From: Nocardioides deserti
Lineage (GTDB): Bacteria; Actinomycetota; Actinomycetes; Propionibacteriales; Nocardioidaceae
DNA length: 64,000 bases
Assembly (NCBI RefSeq): GCF_014266025.1
Contig: NZ_JACMYC010000006.1
Span: forward strand, 62,001 to 126,000
Direction of reading: 5' to 3'
A program made the position numbers and the translations under genes. The first letter of the stretch is position 1. Every line of letters starts with the position of its first letter. This document shows positions 25,173 to 36,875 of the stretch, piece after piece. The notes below the pieces were generated by a model. The model ran no database searches, was not told the origin of the DNA, and saw only the letters and a program-made list of their open reading frames with translations.

Positions 25173-26366
25173 CTAGCGGTCGGTCGCGACGGCGGCGGCC
25201 GCCGCACCCGCGAGGACGCGGGCGCCGATGCCGATCGCCCGCTCGTCGACGCGCAGGTCGCCCTGGTGCAGGTCGTACGTCGGGCCGCCCGGGGTGCGCG
25301 TGCCGAGTCGCATCATCGCGCCGGGCACCTGGTCGAGGTACCAGCCGAAGTCCTCGCCGCCGAGGCTCTGCGGCGCGACCACCTGGCCACCGTCGCCGAG
25401 CACCTCGTGGACGGTGCGGGCGAGGATCCGGTTGGAGACCGGCTCGTTGACCACCGGCGGCACGCCGCGCTGGTAGTCCACGACCGCGGTCACGCCGTAC
25501 GGCGCCACGATCTCGTGCACGACCTCGCGCACGATCCGCTCGCAGTCGGCCCAGGCGACCGCGTCGAGGATGCGGACCGTGCCCGCGAGCGCGCCGACGT
25601 CGGGGATGACGTTGGGTGCGGCGCCCGCGCGGACCATGCCCCACACGACCGAGACGCCGGCCCGGGGGTCCATCCGCCGGCTCAGCACGGCGGGGAGCTC
25701 GGTGGTCACCTTGGCGAGCGCGAAGGTCAGGTCCCCGGTCAGGTGCGGTCGGCTGGTGTGGCCGCCCCGCCCCTCCAGCCGGACCTCGACCCGGTCTGCC
25801 GCGCTGGTCAGCGGCCCGAGCCGGAGCCCGACCTGGCCCACGTCGACGCCGGGGTCGCAGTGCAGGGCGAAGATCCGGTCGACGTCGTCGAGGACGCCCA
25901 GGCTCATCAGGTGCACCGCCCCGCCGGGCATGACCTCCTCGGCGGGCTGGAACACCACCCGGACCCGGCCCCCGAGCAGCCCCTCCTCGTGCACCCGCGC
26001 CAGCGCGAGCGCGGCGCCGACGGCGGCCGTGGTGTGCACGTCGTGACCGCAGGCGTGCGCGACGTCCGGCACGGTGCTGCGCCACGGGTCCTCGGTGACG
26101 TCGTGCACCGGCAGCGCGTCCATGTCGGCCCGCAGCGCGGCCACCGGGCCGCCCTCGCCGATCTCGGCGACGACGCCGGACCGCGGCATCCGCCGGACCC
26201 GCCAGCCGACCTCCTGCACCCGCTCCGCGACCAGGGCGGAGGTGCGCTCCTCGTGCCAGGACAGCTCCGGGTGGGCGTGCAGGTCACGACGCAGGTCGAC
26301 GAGCTCCGCCTCGTGCTTCTCGACGACCTCGCGGATCAGCTCGTGCACGCGGGGGTCCCTGGTCAT
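25173..26366 (-). CDS. M20D family amidohydrolase
   Basis: A 397-residue metallo-amidohydrolase of the M20D group (hippurate, N-acyl-amino-acid or IAA-conjugate hydrolases). Metal-site motifs: HACGHDVHTTAAVG (His, Asp and the bridging Cys typical of M20D), QPAEE with the catalytic Glu, and LGGEDFGWYL near the C-terminus. The dimerisation domain lies between about 180 and 290. The ATG at 26366 has GGGAGG a few bases upstream. Cytoplasmic. It is upstream of the nucleoside importer on the same strand, with a separate promoter between them, so a functional link is not required. Confidence 0.9.
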   Translation of the reverse strand: MTRDPRVHELIREVVEKHEAELVDLRRDLHAHPELSWHEERTSALVAERVQEVGWRVRRMPRSGVVAEIGEGGPVAALRADMDALPVHDVTEDPWRSTVPDVAHACGHDVHTTAAVGAALALARVHEEGLLGGRVRVVFQPAEEVMPGGAVHLMSLGVLDDVDRIFALHCDPGVDVGQVGLRLGPLTSAADRVEVRLEGRGGHTSRPHLTGDLTFALAKVTTELPAVLSRRMDPRAGVSVVWGMVRAGAAPNVIPDVGALAGTVRILDAVAWADCERIVREVVHEIVAPYGVTAVVDYQRGVPPVVNEPVSNRILARTVHEVLGDGGQVVAPQSLGGEDFGWYLDQVPGAMMRLGTRTPGGPTYDLHQGDLRVDERAIGIGARVLAGAAAAAVATDR

Positions 26367-26424
26367 CAGGCCTCCCAGGTTAGTCCCCCGGCTCGCACGC
26401 CCCGCTCGACCACCCAGGAGCGGG

Positions 26425-26492
26425 ACCCCTCCCGCCTCGTGCTGCCGGGCGAGCGCCGGGGCTCACGGTGGGCATCACGAGGCGGGAGGGGT
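26425..26492 (-). terminator. Long hairpin after the ScyD-like gene
   Basis: A perfect 17-bp inverted repeat (arms 26425-26441 and 26476-26492) around a 34-base loop, 18 bases downstream of the ScyD-like stop. GC-rich with no T-run, as is common for actinobacterial terminators. Confidence 0.7.
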
Positions 26493-26509
26493 GTGGCAGC
26501 AGTCGCGGA

Positions 26510-27589
26510 TCAGAGGCCGAAGCGCATGACCTTGCCGTTGGGGGTGTCGCCCGGCTCGCCGGACATGCCGGTCATCGCGTTGGTGGTGGCCCACAGCGAG
26601 CCGCCCTTGATCTCCAGCCCGGCCGGCATCGCCGCCTTGCGGAACAGCTGCGGGGTGTCGGTGCCGGCGGCGACCTTGAGGATGCGCCCGGTGAAGATCT
26701 CGCTCACGTAGACGTCGCCGTTGCGGGCGACGGCCAGGCCGGTGGTGCTGATGAACCCGCCGGCGACCTTGGTGACGTCGCCGGTCGCCGGGTCGATGCG
26801 GAGCACCGAGCCGTTGGCGCCCAGGCTGCCGTCCTCCGGACCGCCGGGCAGGCTGGTGACGTAGAGGTCGCCGTCGGGGCCGACCTCGATGTCGGTGGGC
26901 ACGCCCTCGAGGGCCATGGTCTTGCCTGCGACGCACTCGGGCAGCTCCAGCGCCTCGGCGGCCTCGGCCGGGACGACGACCTCGACCGGCGGCAGCGCGG
27001 CCACCGGGGTCACCTCGCCGCCGGCGATCTTGAAGATCGCGTTGGCGCCGGCGTCGGCGACGTACACCGTGCTGCCCGCGACCGCGGTGGCGTAGGGGTG
27101 CGTCTCGACGATGCCCTCGTACTCCTGGAGGAACGGCGGCACCTCGCAGCCCTCGTCGAGGTCCTGCAACCCGTAGACGGTGCTTCCGTCGGGGTTCAGC
27201 GCGCGCTCAGCGGCACCGATGTCGCCGATGGTGCGCGTCCTGCCCTTCCGGACCTGGCGGACGATGCCGCCCTCGTTCTCGCCCCACGACACGGCGTAGG
27301 TGATGACGTTGTCGGTGACGTCGACCGCGCCGATCTCGCGGCCCTCCATCGCCTTGGCGACGACGACCGGCTTCTTGCCCTTCTTGACCTTCATCAGCTG
27401 GCCGGCGAAGTTCTGGGACACGAACGCGGCGCCGTTCGACTTCACGGCGAGGCTGAGCGGGCTGAACAGCTTGCTGGCGACGACCTGCTTGTCACCGGCG
27501 GCGGCCGTGGGGGCGGCGGACGCGGCGGCGGCCGGCACGGCGAGCGCGAGGGTGGCGACCGAGGCGGCGGCGAGGGTGGTGCGCTTCAT
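26510..27589 (-). CDS. ScyD/ScyE family secreted protein
   Basis: A 359-residue exported protein. Residues 1-27 form a signal peptide (basic start, long Ala/Leu core, ASAAP cleavage region) with no lipobox cysteine. The rest is a beta-propeller-like array of six or so blades: LSLAVKSNGAAFVSQ, GVPTDIEVGPDGDLYVTS and GLAVARNGDVYVSE are clear NHL/SMP-type repeats. The ScyD/ScyE name refers to the cyanobacterial scytonemin cluster, but actinobacterial members have no known role. ATG at 27589 with a GGAGG-containing leader. Expressed alone, closed by a strong hairpin. Confidence 0.85.
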   Translation of the reverse strand: MKRTTLAAASVATLALAVPAAAASAAPTAAAGDKQVVASKLFSPLSLAVKSNGAAFVSQNFAGQLMKVKKGKKPVVVAKAMEGREIGAVDVTDNVITYAVSWGENEGGIVRQVRKGRTRTIGDIGAAERALNPDGSTVYGLQDLDEGCEVPPFLQEYEGIVETHPYATAVAGSTVYVADAGANAIFKIAGGEVTPVAALPPVEVVVPAEAAEALELPECVAGKTMALEGVPTDIEVGPDGDLYVTSLPGGPEDGSLGANGSVLRIDPATGDVTKVAGGFISTTGLAVARNGDVYVSEIFTGRILKVAAGTDTPQLFRKAAMPAGLEIKGGSLWATTNAMTGMSGEPGDTPNGKVMRFGL

Positions 27590-27688
27590 GGGGTTCCTCC
27601 AGGAGGGGTGGCTGGAGTCCCGATCCTGGGCGGCCCGCCGTCCCGGCCGCATGAGTCAGATGTCCCATCTTCGAGGGACCCGTCCGGG

Positions 27689-28699
27689 TCAGTTCCCGGG
27701 GGTGGGGGATGCCCCGGATGGAACCGCGTCGTAGGCCGCGAGGATCCGGTCGGCGGCCACCGTGGCGGGCAGGTCGCCGGCCAGCACGGCGGCCCGGACC
27801 TCCTCGCGGACGGCCCGCACCGCGGGTGAGTGCCGCAGCCGCTGGTCGAGCTCGTCGCGGACCATCGCCCAGGTGAAGTCGAGCTGCTGCTCCGCGCGCT
27901 TGCGGGCCAGCCCGTCGGCGCCGAGGTGCTCGCGGTGGGCCAGGACGCGGTCCCACAGGTCGTCGACGCCGACGTCGGTCAGGCCCGAGCAGGTCACCAC
28001 CGGGGGCGCCCACTCCTCCATCCCGCGGACCATTCGCAGCGCGCCGGCCAGGTCGCGCGCGGCCACGCGAGCCTCGCCCTCGCGGTCGCCGTCGGCCTTG
28101 TTGACCGCGATGACGTCGGCGATCTCGAGGATGCCCTTCTTGATGCCCTGCAGCTGGTCACCGGTGCGCGCCAGCGTCAGGAAGAGGAAGGTGTCGACCA
28201 TCCCCGCGACGGTGACCTCCGACTGCCCCACGCCGACCGTCTCCACCAGCACCACGTCGTACGACGCCGCCTCGAGCACCGCCATCGCCTGCACCGTCGC
28301 GCGGGCGACGCCGCCGAGGGTGCCCGCGCTGGGCGAGGGCCGGATGAACGCTGCCGGATCGGAGGCGAGTCGGCCCATCCGGGTCTTGTCGCCGAGCACC
28401 GACCCACCGGTGCGCACCGACGACGGGTCGACGGCGAGCACCCCGACCCGGTGGCCGGCCGCGGTCAGCCGGCTGCCGAGCGACTCGATGAACGTCGACT
28501 TCCCGACCCCGGGCACGCCCGAGATGCCGACCCGGACGACGTCGCCGCCGCCCGAGTCGTCCGCGAGCTCGGTCAACAGCTCCCGGGCGAGCGCCCGGTG
28601 CTGCGGGCGCGAGGACTCCACCAGCGTGATCGCCTGCGAGACCGCGGCCCGCTTGCCGGACCGGATCCCCTCGACGAGCGTCGGGACGTCCGGCGGCAT
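27689..28699 (-). CDS. meaB: Methylmalonyl-CoA mutase-associated GTPase MeaB
   Basis: A 336-residue G3E GTPase that loads and protects adenosylcobalamin in methylmalonyl-CoA mutase. Walker A is GISGVPGVGKSTFIE (about 59-73), followed by DPSS, the ETVGVGQSE switch and NKAD for guanine specificity. C-terminal dimerisation helices are present. Start ATG overlaps the mutB stop (ATGA), so mutase and chaperone are translated together, the standard arrangement. Confidence 0.95.
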   Translation of the reverse strand: MPPDVPTLVEGIRSGKRAAVSQAITLVESSRPQHRALARELLTELADDSGGGDVVRVGISGVPGVGKSTFIESLGSRLTAAGHRVGVLAVDPSSVRTGGSVLGDKTRMGRLASDPAAFIRPSPSAGTLGGVARATVQAMAVLEAASYDVVLVETVGVGQSEVTVAGMVDTFLFLTLARTGDQLQGIKKGILEIADVIAVNKADGDREGEARVAARDLAGALRMVRGMEEWAPPVVTCSGLTDVGVDDLWDRVLAHREHLGADGLARKRAEQQLDFTWAMVRDELDQRLRHSPAVRAVREEVRAAVLAGDLPATVAADRILAAYDAVPSGASPTPGN

Positions 28700-30861
28700 C
28701 AGTGACCGAGCTGCTCGCGCAACCGGGCCAGCAGGTCGAGCGCGGACTCGGCGATGACGGTGCCGGGCAGGAACACCGCGGCCGCCCCCATCTCCGTCAG
28801 CGTCGGCACGTCGTCGGGCGGGATCACGCCGCCGATCACGACCATGATGTCGGACCGGCCCTGCTCGGCGAGCGCGTCGCGCAGCGCCGGCAGGAGGGTG
28901 AGGTGGCCCGCGGCGAGCGAGCTGACACCGACGATGTGGACGTCGGCGTCGACCGCCTGCTGCGCGACCTCCTCGGGCGTGGAGAACAGCGGCCCCACGT
29001 CGACGTCGAAGCCCATGTCGGCGAAGGCGGACACGATGACCTTCTGGCCCCGGTCGTGGCCGTCTTGACCCATCTTCGCGACGAGGATGCGGGGCCGGCG
29101 GCCCTCGTTCTCCTCGAACTCCGCGGTGGCGTCGAGGACCTGCTGGACCAGGGTGCCGTCGCCCTCGCCGGCGGTGTCGCGATACACGCCGCTGATCGTA
29201 CGGATGACGGCCTGGTGCCGGCCGTAGACCTTCTCCAGCGCCTCGGAGATCTCCCCGACGGTGGCCTTCGCGCGGGCCGCGTCGACGGCGAGCCCGAGCA
29301 GGTTGCCGTCGAGGCCCTGCCCCGCGCCCCGCTCCGCGCTGTTCGTCAGCGCCTCGAGCGCACGGCGTACCGCGTCGTCGTCGCGCTCGGCGCGCAGCCG
29401 ATCGAGCTTGGCGACCTGCTGGCGGTAGACGTCGTCGTTGTCGACCTTGAGGACGTCGAGCTTGTCCTCGGCGGCCAGCCGGTAGGTGTTGACGCCGATG
29501 ACCTTCTGGGCGCCGGAGTCGATCCGCGCCTGGGTGCGGGCCGCGGCCTCCTCGATGCGCATCTTCGGGATGCCCTGCTCGATGGCCTTGGCCATGCCGC
29601 CGGCCTGCTCGGCCTCCTGGATGTGGGCCCACGCGCGCTCGGCGATGTCGTGGGTCAGCCGCTCGACGTAGTAGGAGCCGGCCCAGGGGTCGATCGTCCC
29701 GGTCGTGCCGCTCTCCTGCTGCAGCAGCAGCTGGGTGTTGCGGGCGATGCGCGCGGAGAAGTCGGTCGGCAGGGCGATCGCCTCGTCCAGCGCGTTGGTG
29801 TGCAGCGACTGGGTGTGGCCCTGGGTCGCGGCCATCGCCTCGATCGCGGTGCGCTGGACGTTGTTGAACACGTCCTGGGCGGTCAGCGACCAGCCGGAGG
29901 TCTGGCTGTGCGTGCGCAGGCTCAGCGACTTGGGGTTCTGCGGGTCGAACTGGCGCACCAGGCGCGACCACAGCGCGCGGGCGGCGCGCATCTTGGCGAC
30001 CTCCATGTAGAAGTTCATGCCGATCGCCCAGAAGAAGCTCAGGCGCGGCGCGAACTGGTCGATGGTCAGCCCGCTCTCGAGGCCGGCGCGGATGTACTCC
30101 ACGCCGTCGGCCAGCGTGTAGGCCAGCTCCAGGTCGGCGGTCGCCCCGGCCTCCTGCATGTGGTAGCCGGAGATCGAGATCGAGTTGAACCGCGGCATCC
30201 GCTGGCTGGTGAACGCGAAGATGTCGGAGATGATCCGCATCGACGGCGCCGGCGGGTAGATGTAGGTGTTGCGGACCATGAACTCCTTGAGGATGTCGTT
30301 CTGGATCGTCCCCGCGAGCTGCTCCGGCTTCACCCCCTGCTCCTCGGCCGCCGCGATGTAGAGCGCGAGCACCGGCAGGACGGCGCCGTTCATGGTCATC
30401 GACACCGACATCTCGTCGAGCGGGATGCCGTCGAAGAGGGTTCGGGTGTCGTAGATCGAGTCGATCGCCACGCCGGCCATGCCGACGTCGCCGCGCACGC
30501 GCGGGTGGTCGGAGTCGTAGCCGCGGTGGGTCGCGAGGTCGAAGGCGACCGAGAGGCCCTTCTGGCCGGCCGCGAGGTTGCGGCGGTAGAAGGCGTTGGA
30601 CTCCTCGGCGGTGGAGAAGCCGGCGTACTGCCGGATCGTCCACGGCTGGGTGGTGTACATCGTCGGGTAGGGCCCGCGCAGGAACGGGCTCAGACCGGGA
30701 AGCGTGTCGAGCGCGTCCAGGCCGGCGATGTCGCCCTCGGTGTAGACGGGCTTGATCTCGATGCCCTCGGGCGAGGTCCACGCCTCGGCCGGGGCCGGCG
30801 TCGACGGCGCGCCCGCGCCACCGGTCAACGGCAGGCCGGCGAAGCTCTTCGGGACGGTCAC
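28699..30861 (-). CDS. mutB: Methylmalonyl-CoA mutase, large (catalytic) subunit
   Basis: A 720-residue adenosylcobalamin enzyme that interconverts (R)-methylmalonyl-CoA and succinyl-CoA, linking propionate, odd-chain and branched-chain degradation to the TCA cycle. The N-terminal TIM barrel binds CoA ([18 protein letters not shown] with the active-site Tyr, [14 protein letters not shown]). The C-terminal B12 domain has the base-off motif D-x-H-x2-G in [10 protein letters not shown]. The GTG at 30861 overlaps the mutA stop (GTGA). Heterodimer with the small subunit encoded upstream. Confidence 0.97.
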   Translation of the reverse strand: MTVPKSFAGLPLTGGAGAPSTPAPAEAWTSPEGIEIKPVYTEGDIAGLDALDTLPGLSPFLRGPYPTMYTTQPWTIRQYAGFSTAEESNAFYRRNLAAGQKGLSVAFDLATHRGYDSDHPRVRGDVGMAGVAIDSIYDTRTLFDGIPLDEMSVSMTMNGAVLPVLALYIAAAEEQGVKPEQLAGTIQNDILKEFMVRNTYIYPPAPSMRIISDIFAFTSQRMPRFNSISISGYHMQEAGATADLELAYTLADGVEYIRAGLESGLTIDQFAPRLSFFWAIGMNFYMEVAKMRAARALWSRLVRQFDPQNPKSLSLRTHSQTSGWSLTAQDVFNNVQRTAIEAMAATQGHTQSLHTNALDEAIALPTDFSARIARNTQLLLQQESGTTGTIDPWAGSYYVERLTHDIAERAWAHIQEAEQAGGMAKAIEQGIPKMRIEEAAARTQARIDSGAQKVIGVNTYRLAAEDKLDVLKVDNDDVYRQQVAKLDRLRAERDDDAVRRALEALTNSAERGAGQGLDGNLLGLAVDAARAKATVGEISEALEKVYGRHQAVIRTISGVYRDTAGEGDGTLVQQVLDATAEFEENEGRRPRILVAKMGQDGHDRGQKVIVSAFADMGFDVDVGPLFSTPEEVAQQAVDADVHIVGVSSLAAGHLTLLPALRDALAEQGRSDIMVVIGGVIPPDDVPTLTEMGAAAVFLPGTVIAESALDLLARLREQLGH

Positions 30862-32609
30862 TGGAGCTGCTCCCTCGTGCGGGTCAGGAACGCGAGGGCG
30901 TCGACGCCCATCGCGCAGGAGTCGTCGACACCGTCGCGCGGCTTGCCCGCGACGATGACGTGGCGCGCGCCGGCCTCGCGCAGGGCGGGCACCAGCTGGT
31001 CGGCCCACTCGTCGTACGCCGCGTCGGAGCCGGCGAGGCAGACCACCGGGGTCGCGCCACCGGAGGTGTACGCCGCCACGACCTCGTCCACGCCGCCGGT
31101 CGGTCCGGCCACCTCGACGGCGATCCCGCCGGCGGCCAGCAGGTTGGTGGCGAAGGTCGCGCGGGCGGTGTGCGCCGCGACCGTGCCCATCGTCGCGAGG
31201 AACACCGGCCGGGCCGCCGGGGCGTCGCGCAGCTCCTCGAAGGCGGCGCCGTAGCGGCGGACCGCGTCGGCGGCCGCGTCCGGAGCCCGCTCCGGCAGCT
31301 GCTCGGCGAGGTTCGGGAACTCGGTGAGCCCCGTGATCGGCCGCTTGCGGGTGGCGACCTCGCGCTCGCGGCGGGCCACGGTCTCGGCGATGGCGTCGTC
31401 GAGGGACTCCCCCGCGTCGAGTCGGCCGAGCACGTCCCACCCGGCGACCGCGAGGTCGTCGGTGAGCTTCTCCACGGCGTACGCACCACCCGCGGGGTCG
31501 GCGACCTTGGCGACGAGCGCCTCGTCGACCAGCAGGTGCGAGGTGTTGCGGGCGATGCGGCGGCCGAAGGCGTCCGGCCGGCCCAGCGGGCTGTCGAACG
31601 GCAGCACCGTGACGGCGTCCGCGCCGCCGACGCCGGCCGCGAAGGAGGCGACGGTCGTGCGGAGCATGTTCACGTAGGGGTCGTACTTGCTCATCATCGG
31701 CCGGCTGGTCACCACGTGCTGGCGCTGCTCGGCCGGGGCCGCCTCGCTCAGCTCGAGCACGCGCGCCCACAGGCGGCGGGCAGCGCGGAGCTTGGCGATG
31801 GTCGGGAACTGCTCGTCGGTCGCGGCGTACCGGAACTCCACCAGCCGCGCCGCGTCGTCGACGCCGAACCCGGCCCCGGTCAGGACGCGCAGCACGCGGG
31901 CGGCGACCCACATCGAGTAGCCGAGCTCCTGGGCGTCGGACGCACCGAGGTCGTGGGCGACCGTCGCGTCGACGACGACCCCGAGCACGCCCTTGTCGAG
32001 CGCGAGGCGCGCGACGGCGACGAGGTCCTCGTCGGAGGCGCGGCCGTCGACGCCGAGGTTGGTGCCGTCGGCCGGCGTGGTGCCGCCGAGGTGGGCGAGG
32101 AACGCCTCGGCCACCGCGACCGGGGCGGTCGGTGCGTCGAGGACGACCGGCGCCAGGTCGAGCAGCACGCCCTCGAGCAGCGCCAGCAGGTCGGTGTCTG
32201 CGTCGGCGGTGACCCACAGCGACGCGACGCCACCGTCCAGGTCGACGAGCCCCTCCTCGTTGGCCTGCTTCGCCGGCACGCCGGTCGCACCCAGGTGCGC
32301 CCGCACGTCCCACGGCCCGACGCGCGTCGGGCGGCCGCTGGTGCTCAGCCCCTCCAGCAGCGCGGGCGTGCCGAGCGGCGTGACCTCGATGCCGTCGAGC
32401 GTGGTGCGGGTGAGCTTCGTCCACACCGCGTCGTCGGGGTCGTCGTCCTTGAGCCGGCGGGACTTGCGCAGCACCGCGGCGGCGGCCTGCTCCCAGTCCT
32501 GGACCGTCCACCGGTCGCCGTCGCCGGCCAGGTCGAGCGTGCCCTGCTCCGGCTCCAGCTCGGTCGGCTCGTCGAGGCCGCCCTCCACCGCGCCTTGGGG
32601 TTGCGTCAT
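30858..32609 (-). CDS. mutA: Methylmalonyl-CoA mutase, small subunit
   Basis: A 583-residue non-catalytic partner of the large subunit. It keeps the barrel outline ([37 protein letters not shown]), but its B12-like domain lacks the D-x-H-x2-G motif ([10 protein letters not shown] instead), as expected for the small chain. The ATG at 32609 is 7 bases after TATCGT, so the operon mRNA is likely leaderless. First gene of mutA-mutB-meaB. Confidence 0.95.
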   Translation of the reverse strand: MTQPQGAVEGGLDEPTELEPEQGTLDLAGDGDRWTVQDWEQAAAAVLRKSRRLKDDDPDDAVWTKLTRTTLDGIEVTPLGTPALLEGLSTSGRPTRVGPWDVRAHLGATGVPAKQANEEGLVDLDGGVASLWVTADADTDLLALLEGVLLDLAPVVLDAPTAPVAVAEAFLAHLGGTTPADGTNLGVDGRASDEDLVAVARLALDKGVLGVVVDATVAHDLGASDAQELGYSMWVAARVLRVLTGAGFGVDDAARLVEFRYAATDEQFPTIAKLRAARRLWARVLELSEAAPAEQRQHVVTSRPMMSKYDPYVNMLRTTVASFAAGVGGADAVTVLPFDSPLGRPDAFGRRIARNTSHLLVDEALVAKVADPAGGAYAVEKLTDDLAVAGWDVLGRLDAGESLDDAIAETVARREREVATRKRPITGLTEFPNLAEQLPERAPDAAADAVRRYGAAFEELRDAPAARPVFLATMGTVAAHTARATFATNLLAAGGIAVEVAGPTGGVDEVVAAYTSGGATPVVCLAGSDAAYDEWADQLVPALREAGARHVIVAGKPRDGVDDSCAMGVDALAFLTRTREQLQ

Positions 32610-32616
32610 GGTGCGA

Positions 32617-32622
32617 ACGATA
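32617..32622 (-). promoter_or_regulatory. -10 box, leaderless start of mutA
   Basis: TATCGT on the minus strand, 7 bases before the mutA ATG at 32609. Confidence 0.5.
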
Positions 32623-32702
32623 AGGACGCCGACGTGACGGTGGCCACCGAGTGTGACGTTTTCGACCCGGCCCGCGGCTGTCCGCGCCGCAGGTCACGGG
32701 GC

Positions 32703-32734
32703 GCAGGGGTCACCGGTTAACCGGTGACCCCTGC
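32703..32734. repeat. Perfect 32-nt palindrome, copy 1
   Basis: Both 16-base halves are exact reverse complements; the core is CACCGGTTAACCGGTG, flanked by GCAGGGGT and its complement. A near-identical copy lies at 37721-37752. Confidence 0.95.
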
Positions 32735-32767
32735 ATATATCGGGGGAGATCTGCCCCGATATGTGCA
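32732..32767. repeat. AT-containing hairpin next to palindrome copy 1
   Basis: Arms 32732-32745 and 32754-32767 pair over 14 bases with one T:G wobble; the 8-base loop is GAGATCTG. It shares its first three bases with the end of the 32-nt palindrome, so only one of the two structures can form fully at a time. Confidence 0.85.
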
Positions 32768-32927
32768 GGACTCCCCTGAGATGTGGGCGGCGCAGCGGGC
32801 GGGCCAGGGGCGCTCCACGTCACTGGCGACGCGACCGCAGGACGTCCGTCCCGACGAGCGAGCGGTGTTCACGTGCCGTGCACGCGCTTGCAGCCACCGG
32901 GCCACCCGGGGCCGGGATGGTGGCGGC

Positions 32928-34055
32928 ATGCGGATCACGTTGGTGACCGAGTCCTGCCAGCCGGTGGGCGAGCCGACGCTCAAGGCGACGACGGACCGGC
33001 TCGTCGACCTCGGCCACGACGTACGACTGGTCGCACCCGCGCCCGGCATGACCGACTACCGGCGGTGCCGGGTCGACCGGGTGACGCCGCTGGACCGCCG
33101 GGGCACCCAGGTGCGGGCGGCGATCGACGCCCACCGGCCGGACGTGGTGCACGTGACCGACCCCGGCCCGCTCGGCCGGCGGGCGCTCGCCCACGCCCGC
33201 CGCCGGGGGATCCCGACCCTGGTGGTGCAGCAGCAGGCCGTGCCCGCGGCCTCGCTCGACCGGTGGCGCCTGCGGGTCGGCGCCCGAGCCGACCGCGTCG
33301 TCGTCACCGCCCGCTGGCACGCCGACCGGCTCGCCGAGGCCGGGGTCCGGGCGGAGACCTGGCTGCCCGGCGTCGACACCGCCGCCTTCAGCCCCGCGCT
33401 GCGCGACCCGTGGCTGCACGACCGGTGGGCGCGGGCGCGCTCGGCCGAGGGCCCGCTGGTCGTGGTCGGGTACGTCGGCGGGCTGCACAAGCGTCACGGC
33501 GTACGCCACCTGGCCGCCCTCGGCCAGGTCCCCGGCATCCGCCCGGTGCTCGTCGGCGACGGCCCGCAGCGGCAGTGGCTGGCCACCCGTCTGCCCGGCG
33601 CGAAGGTCACCGGGCCTCTCGCCCCGGGCGACCTCGCCGTCGCGATGGCCAGCCTCGACGTGCTGGTCCACCCCGGCGAGGAGGAGACCTGCTGCCACGC
33701 GCTGCGCGCGGCCGGCGCGAGCGGCGTGCCGGTGGTGGCACCCCGATCCGGAGGTGCCCGCGAGCTGGTCCGCCCGCTCGAGACCGGTCTGCTGCACCCG
33801 CCCGGTGACCCGCTCGGCCTGGCACGGGCCGTGGCGGTCCTGGCCGGCGACCGGCACCGCGCGCTGCTGGGTCGGCGGGCTCGCGAGCTGGCCACCACGC
33901 GCTCCTGGCCCGATGCCGTCGACGAGCTCGTGGAGCGGCACCTCGCACCGCTGGCCGCGGCGTCGACCGGGCGGCGTGCACCCCGCGAAGGCCGGCCGGT
34001 GACCATCCCCGGCTCGACGACCGACCGAGCGCCGAAGTTCCTGACCCGCCGGTAA
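32928..34055 (+). CDS. Glycosyltransferase, GT-B fold (GT4-like)
   Basis: A 375-residue cytoplasmic sugar transferase. The N-terminal half starts MRITLVTESCQPVGEP, the form seen in GDP-mannose-dependent mannosyltransferases of actinobacteria. The C-terminal half has VGYVGGLHKRHGV, PVLVGDGPQR and the nucleotide-sugar site HPGEEETCCHALRAAGASGVPVV with the E-x7-E spacing. The ATG at 32928 fits this N-terminus; the frame stays open upstream through the palindromes but is not coding there. The ribosome binding site is weak. It lies between the mut and sdh operons and shares no promoter with them. Donor and acceptor are not determined. Confidence 0.85.
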   Translation: MRITLVTESCQPVGEPTLKATTDRLVDLGHDVRLVAPAPGMTDYRRCRVDRVTPLDRRGTQVRAAIDAHRPDVVHVTDPGPLGRRALAHARRRGIPTLVVQQQAVPAASLDRWRLRVGARADRVVVTARWHADRLAEAGVRAETWLPGVDTAAFSPALRDPWLHDRWARARSAEGPLVVVGYVGGLHKRHGVRHLAALGQVPGIRPVLVGDGPQRQWLATRLPGAKVTGPLAPGDLAVAMASLDVLVHPGEEETCCHALRAAGASGVPVVAPRSGGARELVRPLETGLLHPPGDPLGLARAVAVLAGDRHRALLGRRARELATTRSWPDAVDELVERHLAPLAAASTGRRAPREGRPVTIPGSTTDRAPKFLTRR

Positions 34056-34104
34056 CAAGGCATATGTCACACGCCTGACGTGCCACCCCGCGGTGGCCGA
34101 CAGG

Positions 34105-34110
34105 TAGCGT
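34105..34110 (+). promoter_or_regulatory. -10 box of the sdhCAB operon
   Basis: TAGCGT, 8 bases before the GTG of sdhC at 34119; a leaderless or nearly leaderless start. Confidence 0.5.
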
Positions 34111-34118
34111 GGTCCCTC

Positions 34119-34820
34119 GTGGCAACCCCGACCCTCGTCAAGGGGGCGCGCGCGACGCGCTCCACCGTGGCGCTCAAGATCGTCATGGCCGTCAGCGGCC
34201 TCGTCTTCATCGGCTACGTGCTCGCGCACATGTACGGCAACCTCAAGGCGTTCGCCGGTCACGACGCGTTCAACGACTACGCCCACCACCTGCGGGAGTT
34301 CGGCGAGCCGCTGCTCCCCCACGAGGGTTTCCTCTGGGTGATGCGCCTGCTGCTGATCGTCGCGCTCATCGCGCACGTCGCGTCGGCGTACGCCCTGTGG
34401 CGCCGCGCGGCGAAGGCCCGCACCGTGAAGTACCAGGTCAAGAAGAACCAGAGCTCCTCGCTCTCCTCGCGCACGATGCGCTGGGGTGGGCTGGCGCTGC
34501 TGCTGTTCATCGTCTGGCACCTGCTGAACTTCACGGTCCCGAAGGTCAACCCCGACGGCGGGCCGACCGACGACCCGTACAACCTGATGGTCGACACCTT
34601 CGACGTGTGGTGGATGACCGTCATCTACCTGCTGGCGATGCTCGCCCTCGGCTTCCACCTGCACCACGGGACGTTCAGCGCGATCCAGACGCTCGGCTTC
34701 ACCAACACCGCCTCCTCCCGCGCCCGCGCCAAGCAGGCCGGCTGGGTGCTCGCGGTCGTGATCGCCGGCGGTTTCTCGCTGGTCCCCCTGTCCGTCCTCG
34801 CCGGCATCATCGAGAAGTAA
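34119..34820 (+). CDS. sdhC: Succinate dehydrogenase cytochrome b subunit
   Basis: A 233-residue membrane anchor with five helices, the fused b-type cytochrome that replaces separate SdhC and SdhD in this enzyme class. Candidate haem ligands are the histidines in VLAHMYGNLKAFAGHDAF, LIAHVASAYALW, IVWHLLNFT and FHLHHG. It transfers electrons from the SdhB clusters to menaquinone. The GTG at 34119 comes 8 bases after TAGCGT; the longer frame upstream is not used. First gene of sdhCAB, 12 bases before sdhA. Confidence 0.95.
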   Translation: MATPTLVKGARATRSTVALKIVMAVSGLVFIGYVLAHMYGNLKAFAGHDAFNDYAHHLREFGEPLLPHEGFLWVMRLLLIVALIAHVASAYALWRRAAKARTVKYQVKKNQSSSLSSRTMRWGGLALLLFIVWHLLNFTVPKVNPDGGPTDDPYNLMVDTFDVWWMTVIYLLAMLALGFHLHHGTFSAIQTLGFTNTASSRARAKQAGWVLAVVIAGGFSLVPLSVLAGIIEK

Positions 34821-34832
34821 GGAAGGCGCACC

Positions 34833-36871
<2,039 letters not shown>

Positions 36872-36875
<4 letters not shown>

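Larger units (their letters stand above)
32610..32927. other. Intergenic region with two palindromes
   Basis: A 318-base gap between divergent mutA and the glycosyltransferase gene. It holds the mutA -10 box (32617-32622), a perfect 32-nt palindrome (32703-32734) and a second hairpin that abuts it (32732-32767). From 32768 to 32927 I see no coding sequence or clear promoter. Confidence 0.7.

Noticed and set aside
32724..32927. N-terminal extension of the glycosyltransferase through the palindromes
   Set aside because: The translated extension has no family similarity, and MRITLVTESCQPVG at 32928 is a normal start for the family.
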